Positions 7,002 through 14,852 are shown, counted from the stretch's first letter. The stretch: 16,733 nt of DNA from Dunaliella salina (GCA_002284615.2 MU069823.1:131565-148297); one strand, 5' to 3'. Notes: a model not told the origin generated them from the sequence alone. Made by a program: numbers and translations.

Positions 7002-9216
7002 TCAGGCTTCTCAGTCTGCCATCCCATTTATGATGAGGGAATCATGACCCAAGCTTTGCAACATACCATTTACTCTGCCATTCTCAACACAGAAGCCACT
7101 GCTACATTCATGCTCTTTCCCGCTTGGAATAAGAACATGACAACCAACCTCTACTCCAAACTTGTCACTGCCTACCCCCACCTCTGTTACGAACTTGGAA
7201 CCATACCTTGCAAAAAACTTGGCTACAGTGCCCCTCAATCCTGCCCTAACCAAGAGGTACGTCTGCCTCAGCATGCCTGTGACCTTCGCATCTTTGCTGT
7301 TTGGAACACAGCAGCACGAATCCGTCTCAACAACCATAATAAAGACTGGTTACAGGGCCTGAAAGGAAATTTGAAAGAAGCCACAGAGTGGAAGCTCACG
7401 AATGTCAGCAGCCACCCTGTCCTAAATCCCATGCATGCTCACATGCTAGGTTTCAATAGACTGGAAAGCTTCCCATTTGACAAGCAACACGTCTCCAAGC
7501 ACCCTAGAGATTCACACATGACTGTCCGAGATACAGACTTGGTGCCCAGCCAATCCAGTACTCTTCTAACTCTCAAAGTTGCTGACTGGAGGACATGGGC
7601 ATACACAGATGGCAGCTGCCTTGTCCATAATGGTAAGCAAGAAATTGGAGCAGGCGTCTACTGCCCGTCCACTGACAGCAAGAATTTGAAGAACCAAACG
7701 GTGCCGGGATTACTAAAACCATCACTAGAACTAAATTGGCAGCAATTGCTGCTGCTATCATTACCAAACATGCAGATATTGCATCAGACAGCCTCACCTC
7801 TCTTGAACAAATACGTAAACAACTTCTTTACCCTGAGAAACACCTAAGACATGTCCAAGGAGATGTCCTTAAAATGATCTCAACTCTCATTGGAGACTTC
7901 CACACCAAAATTCGAATTTACAAGGTGAAGTCCCATGCTGGCATCGCTGGAAATGAATGTGCAGATGCCATTGCAAAGCATCAGGCAAAGCAAGCCCTGA
8001 ACTGCGTGGCAAACACTGAGATCCCTGGTGCAGGCCCTGGTGGAAATCCATTTACAAATATCTTCTGGTTAGCCAAGGAAGAATGACTGCATGCTGCAGA
8101 CACATCTACAGGTCCACCACTTGCCCTCAAGCTCACCTATTTCTCCAATCTTCAAGATGCTCTTAAATCCCACATGCATTCTAAACACGAGCTTGGATAT
8201 GCCAATGCCAAAACAAGCTACTACTCTTACTATCGGAACTTTTTACCGCAAGTGGATAGAAAAAATCAGTAATGCCCTCAGAAATTTGCCCAACACTTCT
8301 GTACCCATGAAGTGTACCATCCTGCAGTACCGCACAGGCACCCGCTACAACCAAAAACATGCAGTACGTTTTAAAAGGTCAACTGATCCATCTTACCCCC
8401 TCCCAGGCTGCCATCATTTGGACAGTGCCCTACACATGCTCTCAGGGTGCCAAAACCATATCATCTCCAACATGAAAATTGAACGCCATAACATTGCAGG
8501 CAGAATGATTACAAAAGCCCTCAGCAAATGCCCTGTAGGGGCAGGCCTAGTATACACAGACAAAGGGAGCAATTTGAAGCTCAACACAACCTCCAACTCC
8601 CTACACATGCCTCGAACAGAACTGTACCTGCTTACTTCTTCCCTCGTAACCTTCCAGAGAGGAAAAGACTTAACCCCAGTCGACCACATGCTGTTTTGAT
8701 CACCCCTTTTAATGCCAAACATACTTTGCACATTGTTTCTCCTACCCATTCCCATCAAGCTTTGCGCAGCTCCTCACGGAGGACCACCAAAACTAGCCGC
8801 ATGAGGCAACCCCATGAACTCTATGCAAATGAACGCCATGTGCACCTAATAGAAATCAAGTTCTGTGAAGACAAGGCCAGCGCATCAGTTGAATGTGGCA
8901 GAGCAGCAGCATGCAGACCTTTGTAAACTCATTAACGCTAAAGCAGTTACAATTCACCCTATTAATAGAGAATATTCTCCTAGGTGTAGGTGGAACTATT
9001 TACACTGAGCATACCCTGAAGCAATTCAGACAACTAGGATTGGTTTACCAGCGTGCCACGAAGCTTGCTCAACAACTTCAAGTTGAAGTTCATGCCCATT
9101 CTGTTCAATGTGCCCACAAGCTAGTCTCCACACGCCGTGCTGTTGAAAACAAGAATACTTCCCACAGCCAGGTTCTAGAGCCAGGTGTTTCTAGGAACCC
9201 TCCAGATCCACATTAG
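7002..9216 (+). pseudogene. Copy C: RH-RLE retrotransposon, methyltransferase-like domain to C-terminus, degraded
   Basis: Domains in order: methyltransferase-like (7002-7330), linker, RNase H (about 7591-8010), CCHC region (about 8395-8450), restriction-like endonuclease (about 8470-9216). RNase H keeps TDGS, SDS and SHAG...NECAD, but the catalytic Glu of (R)AELAAI is Lys (codon 7733-7735). The frame shifts near 7697, hits TGA at 8084-8086, and shifts again near 8240, 8580 and 8900. In the zinc knuckle the first Cys is Tyr. RHN is kept (ERHN), RPD is RPH (His codon 8687-8689), and ExK is kept as IEIKFCED. The C-terminus ends in DPH like the other copies. With several catalytic residues lost it cannot encode an active enzyme. 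Subfamily 1, with a tail like that of copy A. Confidence 0.8.
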
Positions 9217-9336
9217 CTTTCTCTTTTTTACACCTTTTGGTGGAGGGAGCGCACGGCTCTTTTTTGAGCCAAGGTGTCTTCTTTCCCTGAATTGATGTAG
9301 AGAGAGATTCGCTGCCTACGTATTTTTTTTTCTTTT
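9217..9336 (+). other. 3' UTR/tail of copy C
   Basis: Begins after the DPH stop and ends in TTTTTTTTTCTTTTA, directly abutting copy E sequence. HP1 is GGCTC (9255-9259), a T6 loop, and GAGCC (9266-9270). HP2 at 9297-9319 (GTAG...CTAC outer pairs) has two extra mismatches compared with the copy A tail. Confidence 0.65.
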
Positions 9337-9665
9337 ACCAAACCAGAAAACACGTACTGTATTCAGAGCTTTAACGCCAGCATATCCAAGGCCATATCCT
9401 CATGATACTCACACAGCTCGTGTGCAACTCACCTATCTCTTCTTTCTTCTACAAGGCTGAATTTCATGCTGGGATTGCCGGCAATGATATCACAGATGCC
9501 ATTGCCAAACTCCAGGTTATTCAGAATGATGACACCCTTGCAAACCATGAAGGCAATCCTTTTCACAACACCACCTGGTTTGCCTTTAAGGAAATTGCCT
9601 GCACTCATGTACATACTTCAGGACGCCCAAATTCACCTGCCCTAAAGCTTAAACACTTTTCCAAC
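9337..9665 (+). pseudogene. Copy E, segment 1: C-terminal half of RNase H
   Basis: Reads QTRKHVLYSEL, a stop, RQHIQGHIL, and then KAEFHAGIAGN followed by DITDAIAK and KLKHFSN. These align with copy D QTRKQILYPEL, HQHVQGHIL, KVKSHAGIIGNECADAIAK and KLKHFSN. In the last catalytic block Ser becomes Phe, Glu-Cys-Ala becomes Asp-Ile-Thr, and the final Asp is kept. It is closer to copy D (subfamily 2) than to copy C (GNPFH..TTW and HEGNPF match D). It starts immediately after the tail of copy C, so copy C probably inserted into copy E. The 5' part of E is not visible. Confidence 0.72.
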
Positions 9666-10045
9666 ATCCAAGGGCAGCAGGCTTTGGCCCGAGGAGTGGC
9701 GCACCCGCCTGTATGTGAGCCACCAGGAGAAAAGCTGGTGCAGGAGTGGTCCCAGAGGTTGGCGCGGTGGAGAAGGCCCACAGAGGTGGAGTGATCTCAG
9801 CTTGGTTCTGCATAACTGCGTGCTCACCTCCTGGCTACGGCTGGCCCCTATGCAAGAGGGGGGCCCATGCTGAGATGTTGGATAGCTTTCTGACAGCAGT
9901 GTCAAGGTTGTCCAAGGTGGAGGCCAACTTGCTGGAGGAGACTTCTGCGCTTCTTTTTCTCTTGATCTGGTGGGACTCACTCTTAGTTTCAGCGCTGACT
10001 GTTGGGTCTTTCCTAAGTGCACCCTGGCTGTGCGCTGCGTAGGCT
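9666..10045. other. Unidentified GC-rich block interrupting copy E
   Basis: About 380 bp without similarity to the element, more GC-rich than its surroundings, sitting between the KHFSN region and the MPTLSF-equivalent region of copy E. Copy D has only about 150 bp between those points. Left edge CAACATCCAAG and right edge CAACCTCCATG (about 10058-10068) may be a degraded target duplication. An insertion with loss of part of E is the simplest reading. Open frames exist on both strands but none is recognisable. Confidence 0.45.
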
Positions 10046-10317
10046 GTCTTTCATTTCAACCTCCATGCCAAAGCTTCCTTTCAAAATGAAGCAAACTGTT
10101 GTAAAACCATCGCAATCCTCTTCAATCAAAAGCAGGCAGTGCGCTTCAAAATTTCCAATTCCTTTGTGAGGGGCCTGGCAGTGCCCTTTGTCACAACAAA
10201 ACTGGTCATAATATGCTAAGACGCTGTTCTGGCTGCGTCACTTTCTCAGCCAGACACCTTCACATTCAATGAGAAGGAAGTTCCTTCAGGATGTGAACAT
10301 TCCACCATGTTAATACA
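10046..10317 (+). pseudogene. Copy E, segment 2: region before and within the CCHC zinc knuckle
   Basis: Aligns in two frames with copy D: SMPKLPFKMKQ matches TMPTLSFEMKQ, and LFNQKQAVRFKISNS matches LFNKKHAVRFKISTS. Then comes a degraded knuckle (LCEGPGSAL matches LCGELDSAL), about 65 bp of poor match, and SGCEHSTM matching SGCKNSTM. It ends at AATACA (10312-10317), where LINE family G is inserted; the frame continues at 11431. Confidence 0.66.
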
Positions 10318-10338
10318 AGGTTTACAAGGTTTACAAGG
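10315..10338. repeat. 9-bp tandem repeat at the 3' end of LINE G
   Basis: ACAAGG followed by two units of TTTACAAGG. On the minus strand the repeat contains the stop codon of the G frame (CCC TTG TAA), so the terminal repeat overlaps the coding end. Confidence 0.8.
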
Positions 10339-11430
10339 GAACATAACCTTCAGCCAGAAAGTTTGGCTGCTCGGTGTGGTGAAAGAAATCCATAAGCTCA
10401 GAGATGAAGCGATAAGTCTGAGTATCTTGGTTTTGAAAGAAACGAGCTACATCCAGAGAGCAGGCATCAGAAAGAAAGAAAGATCCTGTATCATTTGACA
10501 CTACTCTGTGAGCAGGAAAGGCACTAAAAATATGTGCATACTTTCTTCTAAGACAACACAGGAAGTTGCAAGGGCAGAGAAAGATGGCGTGCTTTTCATC
10601 CTGCCATTGTTCTGAAACACATAAATCACGTTGAGGTGCATGTCCATGCCAATGAGAAGTTTCAACTCGGAGCTTATGGGCGTGCAGTCGAAAGCAAGCA
10701 ATGTTCCTCTGCATATGCCTACCCAAATCCAAATGCAGATACCTAGGAGTATGGAGAGGTTTACCAAAAGCAGAATTATGCCGGAAGGGAAGCGCTACCC
10801 ATTTATGGTACTTGGCTAACTTGTTTAAATGAGCTCCATGTTCAGCATGATCCTCAGTTGGCCACACGCTCCTATGCCTTTGCCGTAAATCAACCACAAA
10901 ATCATTTATCCTAATGGGTTGGCCTGAATACACGCAATGTGTGAAGTAGTTGCGCCTATCCAATCCCTGAAAAGCAGATATAAACTCTGATGTCCAGTGC
11001 TTTTTAGAGTTACTACTCATGTCAATATCCGCTCCAAGTACCCCGCGTAAAGTAGTGCTGTCGCAGGCAAGTGAGGCATTATAAAATCCGACAGCAGCTC
11101 GAAACCAATAAAATTGTAATGGCTCAAACCCACACTCACGCAGCACAGACCAATTTGGTGTAGTTCTTTTCACTCCAAGAATTCGCTTCAGTAAACACAG
11201 GTGCACAGTCTGCAACGGGCAGGTCATCTCATCTCCTGGTCTCATAAACCTGGTACCCCAAATTTGACTAGCATACATGCTAGCAGGGAGAGCATATGTC
11301 TTAGTCAACCAAAGCATGGTATGAGGCCTACCTGCTAGCTTACATTCATCTGCAACGTGCCTAATACGACAACATCGAGCCAACAAAAGTGCACACATAT
11401 GCCCAGAAGAGGCAAGGGGGTTAAATTGCC
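10318..11430 (-). mobile_element. LINE family G: 5'-truncated non-LTR retrotransposon, post-reverse-transcriptase C-terminal region
   Basis: An uninterrupted minus-strand frame of about 365 codons ends at 10331. After a truncated start it shows the region following the reverse transcriptase palm of many LINEs: LLARCC, LPASMYASQIWG, LLKRILGVKRTTPN and LRECGFEPLQFYWFRAAVGF. Near the C-terminus CVSEQWQDEKHAIFLCPC gives a DE-H-C zinc-knuckle-like motif. The last codons run into a 9-bp tandem repeat (TTTACAAGG units, 10321-10338), a kind of 3' end known from several LINE clades. It is flanked by AATACA at 10312-10317 and 11431-11436. The long open frame and lack of stops suggest a younger insertion than copy E. 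Not related to the RH-RLE family. Confidence 0.75.
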
Positions 11431-11597
11431 AATACAGTAACTGAGCATCACAATGTTGCCAGCGGGAACCTCTGAAGGTTTCAGAAGGCTTTCTTGGAGC
11501 AGGCCTTGCCTCCATGGACATTGGCAGCGCAGATCGCCTTGCTTCACAAGACCTCCATATTCCTGAGCACTCAACAAAGAACTTTCCCCAAGTAAAG
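11431..11597 (+). pseudogene. Copy E, segment 3: start of the restriction-like endonuclease
   Basis: Reads VTEHHNVASGNL, a stop, then FLGAGLASMDIGSADRLAS and QDLHIPEHST, matching copy D VTERHNIASRIL, LGAGIASMDIGRADCLAL and QDLQIPEYAT. The RHN motif is HHN here. The segment ends in AAAGAACTTTCCCCAAGTA, where copy D's tail begins on the opposite strand. Removing LINE G and one AATACA copy joins segments 2 and 3 to within one base of the copy D sequence. Confidence 0.75.
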
Positions 11598-11682
11598 AAA
11601 AGAAAAACTACACAGGCAGTGAAAACACTTTCCACATCAATTAAGGGAAGGAAGACACCTAGGGCAAAGGCTCTGTGTATCA
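11598..11682 (-). other. Second (distal) 3' tail at the end of copy D
   Basis: A tail unit lacking the GGTGGAG start but carrying GATACA...GTGTC (HP1-like, one G-U pair) and AGTG-TTTT-CACT (HP2). It lies directly beyond the complete tail of copy D in the same orientation and ends TTTTCTTTACTT at the junction with copy E. Confidence 0.66.
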
Positions 11683-11804
11683 AAAGAAAAGAAAGAAAAA
11701 CTACGCAGGCAGTGAAAACACTCCCCACATCAATTAAGGAAAAGGGGATACCTAGGGCCGAGGCACCATGTATCCACTTCACCAAAAGAAGCAGAAGAAG
11801 AAAG
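11683..11804 (-). other. First (proximal) 3' tail of copy D
   Basis: Follows the copy D stop codon. HP1 spans 11746-11775 with an outer stem GGATAC/GTATCC. HP2 spans 11705-11728, GTGGGgAGTG-TTTT-CACTgCCTGC. Compared with copy A, the third pair from the HP2 loop is T-A in place of A-T, and the G-G mismatch is kept. Confidence 0.72.
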
Positions 11805-13795
11805 TCAGTGGGGATCAGGTGGGTTACTGGCAGTATCCCGTGCCTGACCTTGTTGAGAGTTGAAAAAGGTCTTCTCAAGAGCGCGTCTGGTGCTGGCAAG
11901 TTTGTAGGCATACATGACAGAATGAGCATGAAGCTTCTGAACAAGCTTAGTGGCCTTGAAAGTGTCAAGACCAAGCTCCTTAAGAGGCTCCAATGTATGA
12001 GGGGTAAAGATGACTCCTCCCACACCTAGCAGGATAGTATGGAGGGTGACTTGAGCTGAGGCCCCAGAAAGGTGACGACAAAGTTCGCGGTGCTGCAGCT
12101 TGGAGGCCTCAAGCTGGCTGTTGGGCCGGGTGTCCTCACAATATTTGACTTCAACAAGGTGGATGTGCCTTTGATCTGGGTGGAGCTGACTGGGGTCACG
12201 AGCCTTGAGTGCTGGTAGAGTGGCTGTGGCTGGCGCTGAGTCCCCCCTGTTCCCCCGGCGCCCCCCTGTACTTCTCAATTCATAACGAGGATTCGACCTT
12301 GGCGCCCTTTTCAGGGGAACAACTAATAGAGCATCAGGCCGGCTGGAAGTGAGCCTATTCTTATCAGGGAAGCGGCGCGGGAAAATATATTTGGGAAGGG
12401 TCCTATTAGTAGCATATTCTGGGATCTGTAAGTCTTGCAAGGCAAGACAGTCTGCTCTGCCAATGTCCATGGAGGCAATACCTGCCCCAAGAGGGCCTTT
12501 GCTGATGGCTTTTAGGAGGATTCTGCTGGCAATATTGTGTCGCTCAGTTACCATACCAGACATGGTTGAATTTTTGCATCCTGATAAGATGTGAAGGGCA
12601 CTGTCGAGTTCCCCACAAAGGGGGCATTGTAGGCTGGTGGAAATTTTGAAGCGCACCGCATGTTTTTTATTGAATAGGGTACCTGTGCGGTATTTAAAAA
12701 TGTTTTGCTTCATTTCGAAAGAGAGTGTAGGCATGGTCCAAAAGGAATTGCTGATATTTTTGTGGATGCTGGGGAGTAGACTTTGGTAGAAAAAAGTAGT
12801 ACCCCGCGTTCATGTTGGCCTTTCCAAGTCTGTGTTTTGAGTGCATGTGTTTCCGTAAAGCGTCATGGAGGTTGGAGAAGTGTTTGAGCTTTACGGTAGG
12901 TGGGTTACGGCGTTTAGNAGCATTTGCATGGGTGCAGGAAGTTTCCTCAAAGTCAAGCCACGTGGTGTCATGAAACGGATTGCCTTCAAGGTTTGCACAT
13001 GGGAAGGTTATGTCTGCGTCATTATTCTGAGTGGCCTGGTGTTTGGCAATGGCATCTGCGCATTCATTGCCAATAATTCCAGCATGAGATTTGACCTTGA
13101 AGAAATGAATAGGGGTAGGTGTATTGCGTATGAGTTGTATGATTATCTTGAGGATGTGGCCCTGGACATGCTGGTGATGAAGTTCTGGGTAGAGTATTTG
13201 CTTTCTGGTCTGTTCCAGAGAGCACAGGCTGTCAGTGGCAATGTAACGATATCCTAGGAGAATGGCAGCTGCTATTGCCGCCAATTCGGCTCTTGTGATG
13301 GTATGGGTGATCCCTGCTCCATTTGGTTGGACATGATTGGTGCTGTCACTTGCGGGGTGGTAGACCCCTGCACCAATCACTTGTTTGCCATTGTGCACAT
13401 GGGAGCTGCCGTTCGTGTACGCCCATTCTCTCCAGTTTTCAACTTCGTGTACCAGGCGAGGGCTGGATGATGTGAGTGATGAGAAACTTCGTTGGCTTTG
13501 CGTGGCACTGTGTAAGGTTTGTCGGTGGGCAGAAGGTAGCTTTTTAAATTCATTGAAGCCAGTTTCAATTTCTGGGTGCCTTGGATTAAGGATAGGGTCG
13601 TTGCTAATCTTATGTTCCAGCCATCTTGCTTCACCGATGTCTTGTTTCAGGCCTTTGAGCCAATTTGAGTTAATCTCATTGAGGCGGACTCTTGCGGCGG
13701 TATTCCAAACAGCAATTACTTGTAGGCTCCAGGAATGGCATGTGAGGTCAATTTCTTGACTTAGCCAGAAGGGGGGAAAGGGGGGAAGGGTGTAT
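11805..13795 (-). pseudogene. Copy D: RH-RLE retrotransposon, RNase H + CCHC + restriction-like endonuclease, nearly intact
   Basis: Best copy of the family. The first frame is open from about 13790 to 12694: IAVWNTAARVRLN, RNase H start WAYTNGS (catalytic Asp changed to Asn, codon 13411-13413), RAELAAIAAAI, ATDSLCSLEQ, KVKSHAGIIGNECADAIAK. The second frame is 12734-11805, 309 codons. Its CCHC knuckle has C37, C40, H48 and C53 (CX2CX7HX4C); RHN is at 65-67, RPDALLVV at 132-139, VEVKYCED at 194-201, then a helix with Q, and the end DPH. CCHC, RHN, PD and ExK in this order are the hallmarks of restriction-like endonucleases of R2/Dualen-type elements, which nick target DNA for reverse transcription. 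One extra T in a T6 run (12790-12795, A on the plus strand) separates the two frames. One N lies at 12918. The copy is 5'-truncated. It lies inside copy E. Confidence 0.82.
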
Positions 13796-13804
13796 CCTTT
13801 ACCA

Positions 13805-13900
13805 AGAAAAACAAACAGAAGAATTTAGTGAGGAACAGGACTCCTGATCTTTGGAGAGTTACCAGCAGTAGCCCGTACCTGATCTTACGGGTGAATGTTG
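13805..13900 (-). pseudogene. Fragment H: C-terminal codons and first UTR bases of another RH-RLE copy, fused to the 5' end of copy D
   Basis: On the minus strand this reads TTTTTCAACATTCACC, then AGATCAGGTACGGGCTACTG and GGTAAC, matching copy D's last codons (TTTTTCAACTCTCA, AGGTCAGGCACGGGATACTG, AGTAAC). A stop and UTR-like CTTGGTAAAGGATACA follow. It is in the same orientation as D and directly upstream of it, so D is preceded by the end of a second copy. The boundary with D near 13795-13805 is ambiguous, because GGATACACC can be read as UTR or as the KGYT of D. Confidence 0.6.
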
Positions 13901-14261
13901 AAAAACTCCCTAAGCACATGTTCCCTCGTTGTTTCCCTGCCAGGGATCAGTGATAAAGAATGGCTAAATTCTGACCGCCCTGGTGCAATATTAAATGTCC
14001 CCATGAAAAGAGTGCCAAGAACCGATTCCCAGTATCCATGGAGAAGTGCAGGGGGGCGCAGGGGAAACAGGGAGCCACACAATCAGAGCCAGCCAGAGCC
14101 ACACCACCTACTTCCAAGATCCGTCACCTTAGTCAGCTCCTCCCAGAACAGAGACACGTCCATCTTGCTGAAGCCAAATACTGTAAAGCCGCGATTTGTG
14201 TCGCCATCTTTCAAGGGCCTCTGCTCAAGTCACCCGTCATACTTTTTTCTTAGGTGTGGGT
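13901..14261 (+). pseudogene. Copy E, segment 4: endonuclease core
   Basis: Begins KLPKHMFPRCFPARDQ, matching copy D TLPKYIFPRRFPDKN, then two consecutive stops and a frame change. It continues LNSDRPGAILNVPMKRVPR (the RPD Asp is Gly, codon 13982-13984) and SAGGRRGNR, then in another frame RHVHLAEAKYC (ExK kept). About 16 residues after ExK are missing relative to D. The segment ends ILFS and GGTGTGGGT, corresponding to ILLGVGG, where the 109-bp tail insertion begins. Confidence 0.74.
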
Positions 14262-14370
14262 CTGAACTATGTGGTGGGGGGGTCATATGGTCTGCGCACC
14301 TATGTAGCCCCTTTACCTTAGTTGACGTAGGGAGGGGTACTCTGCCTACTAGGTTCTCTTTTCTTTGCTT
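14262..14370 (+). mobile_element. Tail-only retrotransposon insertion (109 bp) inside copy E
   Basis: It interrupts the LGVGGVIY codons of copy E and is flanked by TGTGGGT at 14255-14261 and 14371-14377. Removing the insert and one repeat restores the codons GGT GTG GGT GGG GTC ATC exactly. The insert is a 3' tail with no coding sequence: HP1-like CATA..GGT/ACC..TATG at about 14284-14304, then TTAGTTGACGTAGG. HP2 is at 14327-14349, GTAGGgAGGG-GTA-CTCTgCCTAC, with one G-U pair. The tail ends TTTTCTTTGCTT. Its sequence differs from the tails of both other subfamilies, so its source is a third subfamily. Confidence 0.85.
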
Positions 14371-14587
14371 TGTGGGTGGGGTCATCTACACTCCACACAC
14401 ATTGAAGCCACTTACAGAGTTTGGTCTCGACACTCACAAGGCCACCAAGCTTTCCCTGAAACTTCATGTTCATTCTGTCTACTACAAACTTCCTAGTACC
14501 AGACGAGCTCCTGAAAAGACTTATTTCAACTCCCATCGGCTAGAGCAGGCATGGGCTACTGCTGATAACCCTCATGATCCTCACTAA
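14371..14587 (+). pseudogene. Copy E, segment 5: C-terminus
   Basis: Open frame GVIYTPHTLKPLTEFGLDTH, then KATKLSLKLHVHSVYYKLPS, TRRAPEKTYFNS and the terminal DPH, followed by TAA. It aligns without a frame break with copy D's end (GVIFTPHTLEPLKELGLDTF, KATKLVQKLHAHSVMYAYKL, ASTRRALEKTFFNS). This is the final part of the endonuclease region. Confidence 0.78.
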
Positions 14588-14712
14588 CTTTTTTTATCCC
14601 TTTTGGTGGAGAGGATACATGGTGCCCCGGCCCTAGGTCTCCTCTTTCCCCGAAATTGATGTGGCGTGTGTTTCCACCACCATTTGTTTTACTTTTCTTC
14701 CTTCCTTAAAAA
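14588..14712 (+). other. 3' UTR/tail of copy E
   Basis: Subfamily 2 tail. HP1 outer stem is GAGGATAC (14611-14618) with GTCTCCTC (14637-14644), seven of eight pairs. The conserved AAATTGATGTGG follows. HP2 is degraded here. The tail ends in a T/C-rich stretch (TTTTACTTTTCTTCC). Confidence 0.66.
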
Positions 14713-14724
14713 TTATCTTTGTCA

Positions 14725-14826
14725 GAGTATCCTGTCAATGAATGCGCGTTCATGTTGCGCTTCTCTCGTTGCCTGAGTATCTTGTCAAAAGATGCGCATT
14801 CACCATGTTGCACTTCTGCTCTGAAT
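14725..14826. repeat. Imperfect tandem duplication, 2 x about 50 bp
   Basis: Units start at 14725 (GAGTATCCTGTCAATGAATG) and 14775 (GAGTATCTTGTCAAAAGATG), both followed by CGC(G/A)TTCA and ATGTTGC(G/A)CTTCT. Confidence 0.78.
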
Positions 14827-14837
14827 TGTGAATTTGG

Positions 14838-14852
14838 CACCAATCATTGGTG
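14838..14852. repeat. Short perfect inverted repeat
   Basis: CACCAAT and ATTGGTG around a single C. Just after it TACTTTCATG is repeated twice (about 14853 and 14870). No function is evident. Confidence 0.5.

Noticed and set aside
6900..7847. 315-codon frame crossing the N at 7001 as a real protein
   Set aside because: Its start comes from the shifted frame of copy B joined by an unknown base to copy C; the domains are repeated because of the junction.
11431..12025. Upstream part of the long 564-codon minus frame ending at 10331, as the N-terminus of LINE G
   Set aside because: These bases are copy E coding sequence on the plus strand and the tails and C-terminus of copy D in another frame; only the part below about 11430 is LINE G.
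12694..12734. Programmed frameshift between RNase H and endonuclease frames of copy D
   Set aside because: The offset maps to one extra base in a T run at 12790-12795, and other copies have unrelated disruptions; simple mutation or sequencing error is more likely.
5881..14712. Copies B and E as two halves of one element with copy C inserted between them
   Set aside because: B matches C (subfamily 1) while E matches D (subfamily 2), and about 55 codons would be missing between them.
14838..14852. Inverted repeat as a terminator or operator
   Set aside because: Eukaryotic context with no gene nearby; a 7-bp dyad is expected by chance at this scale.
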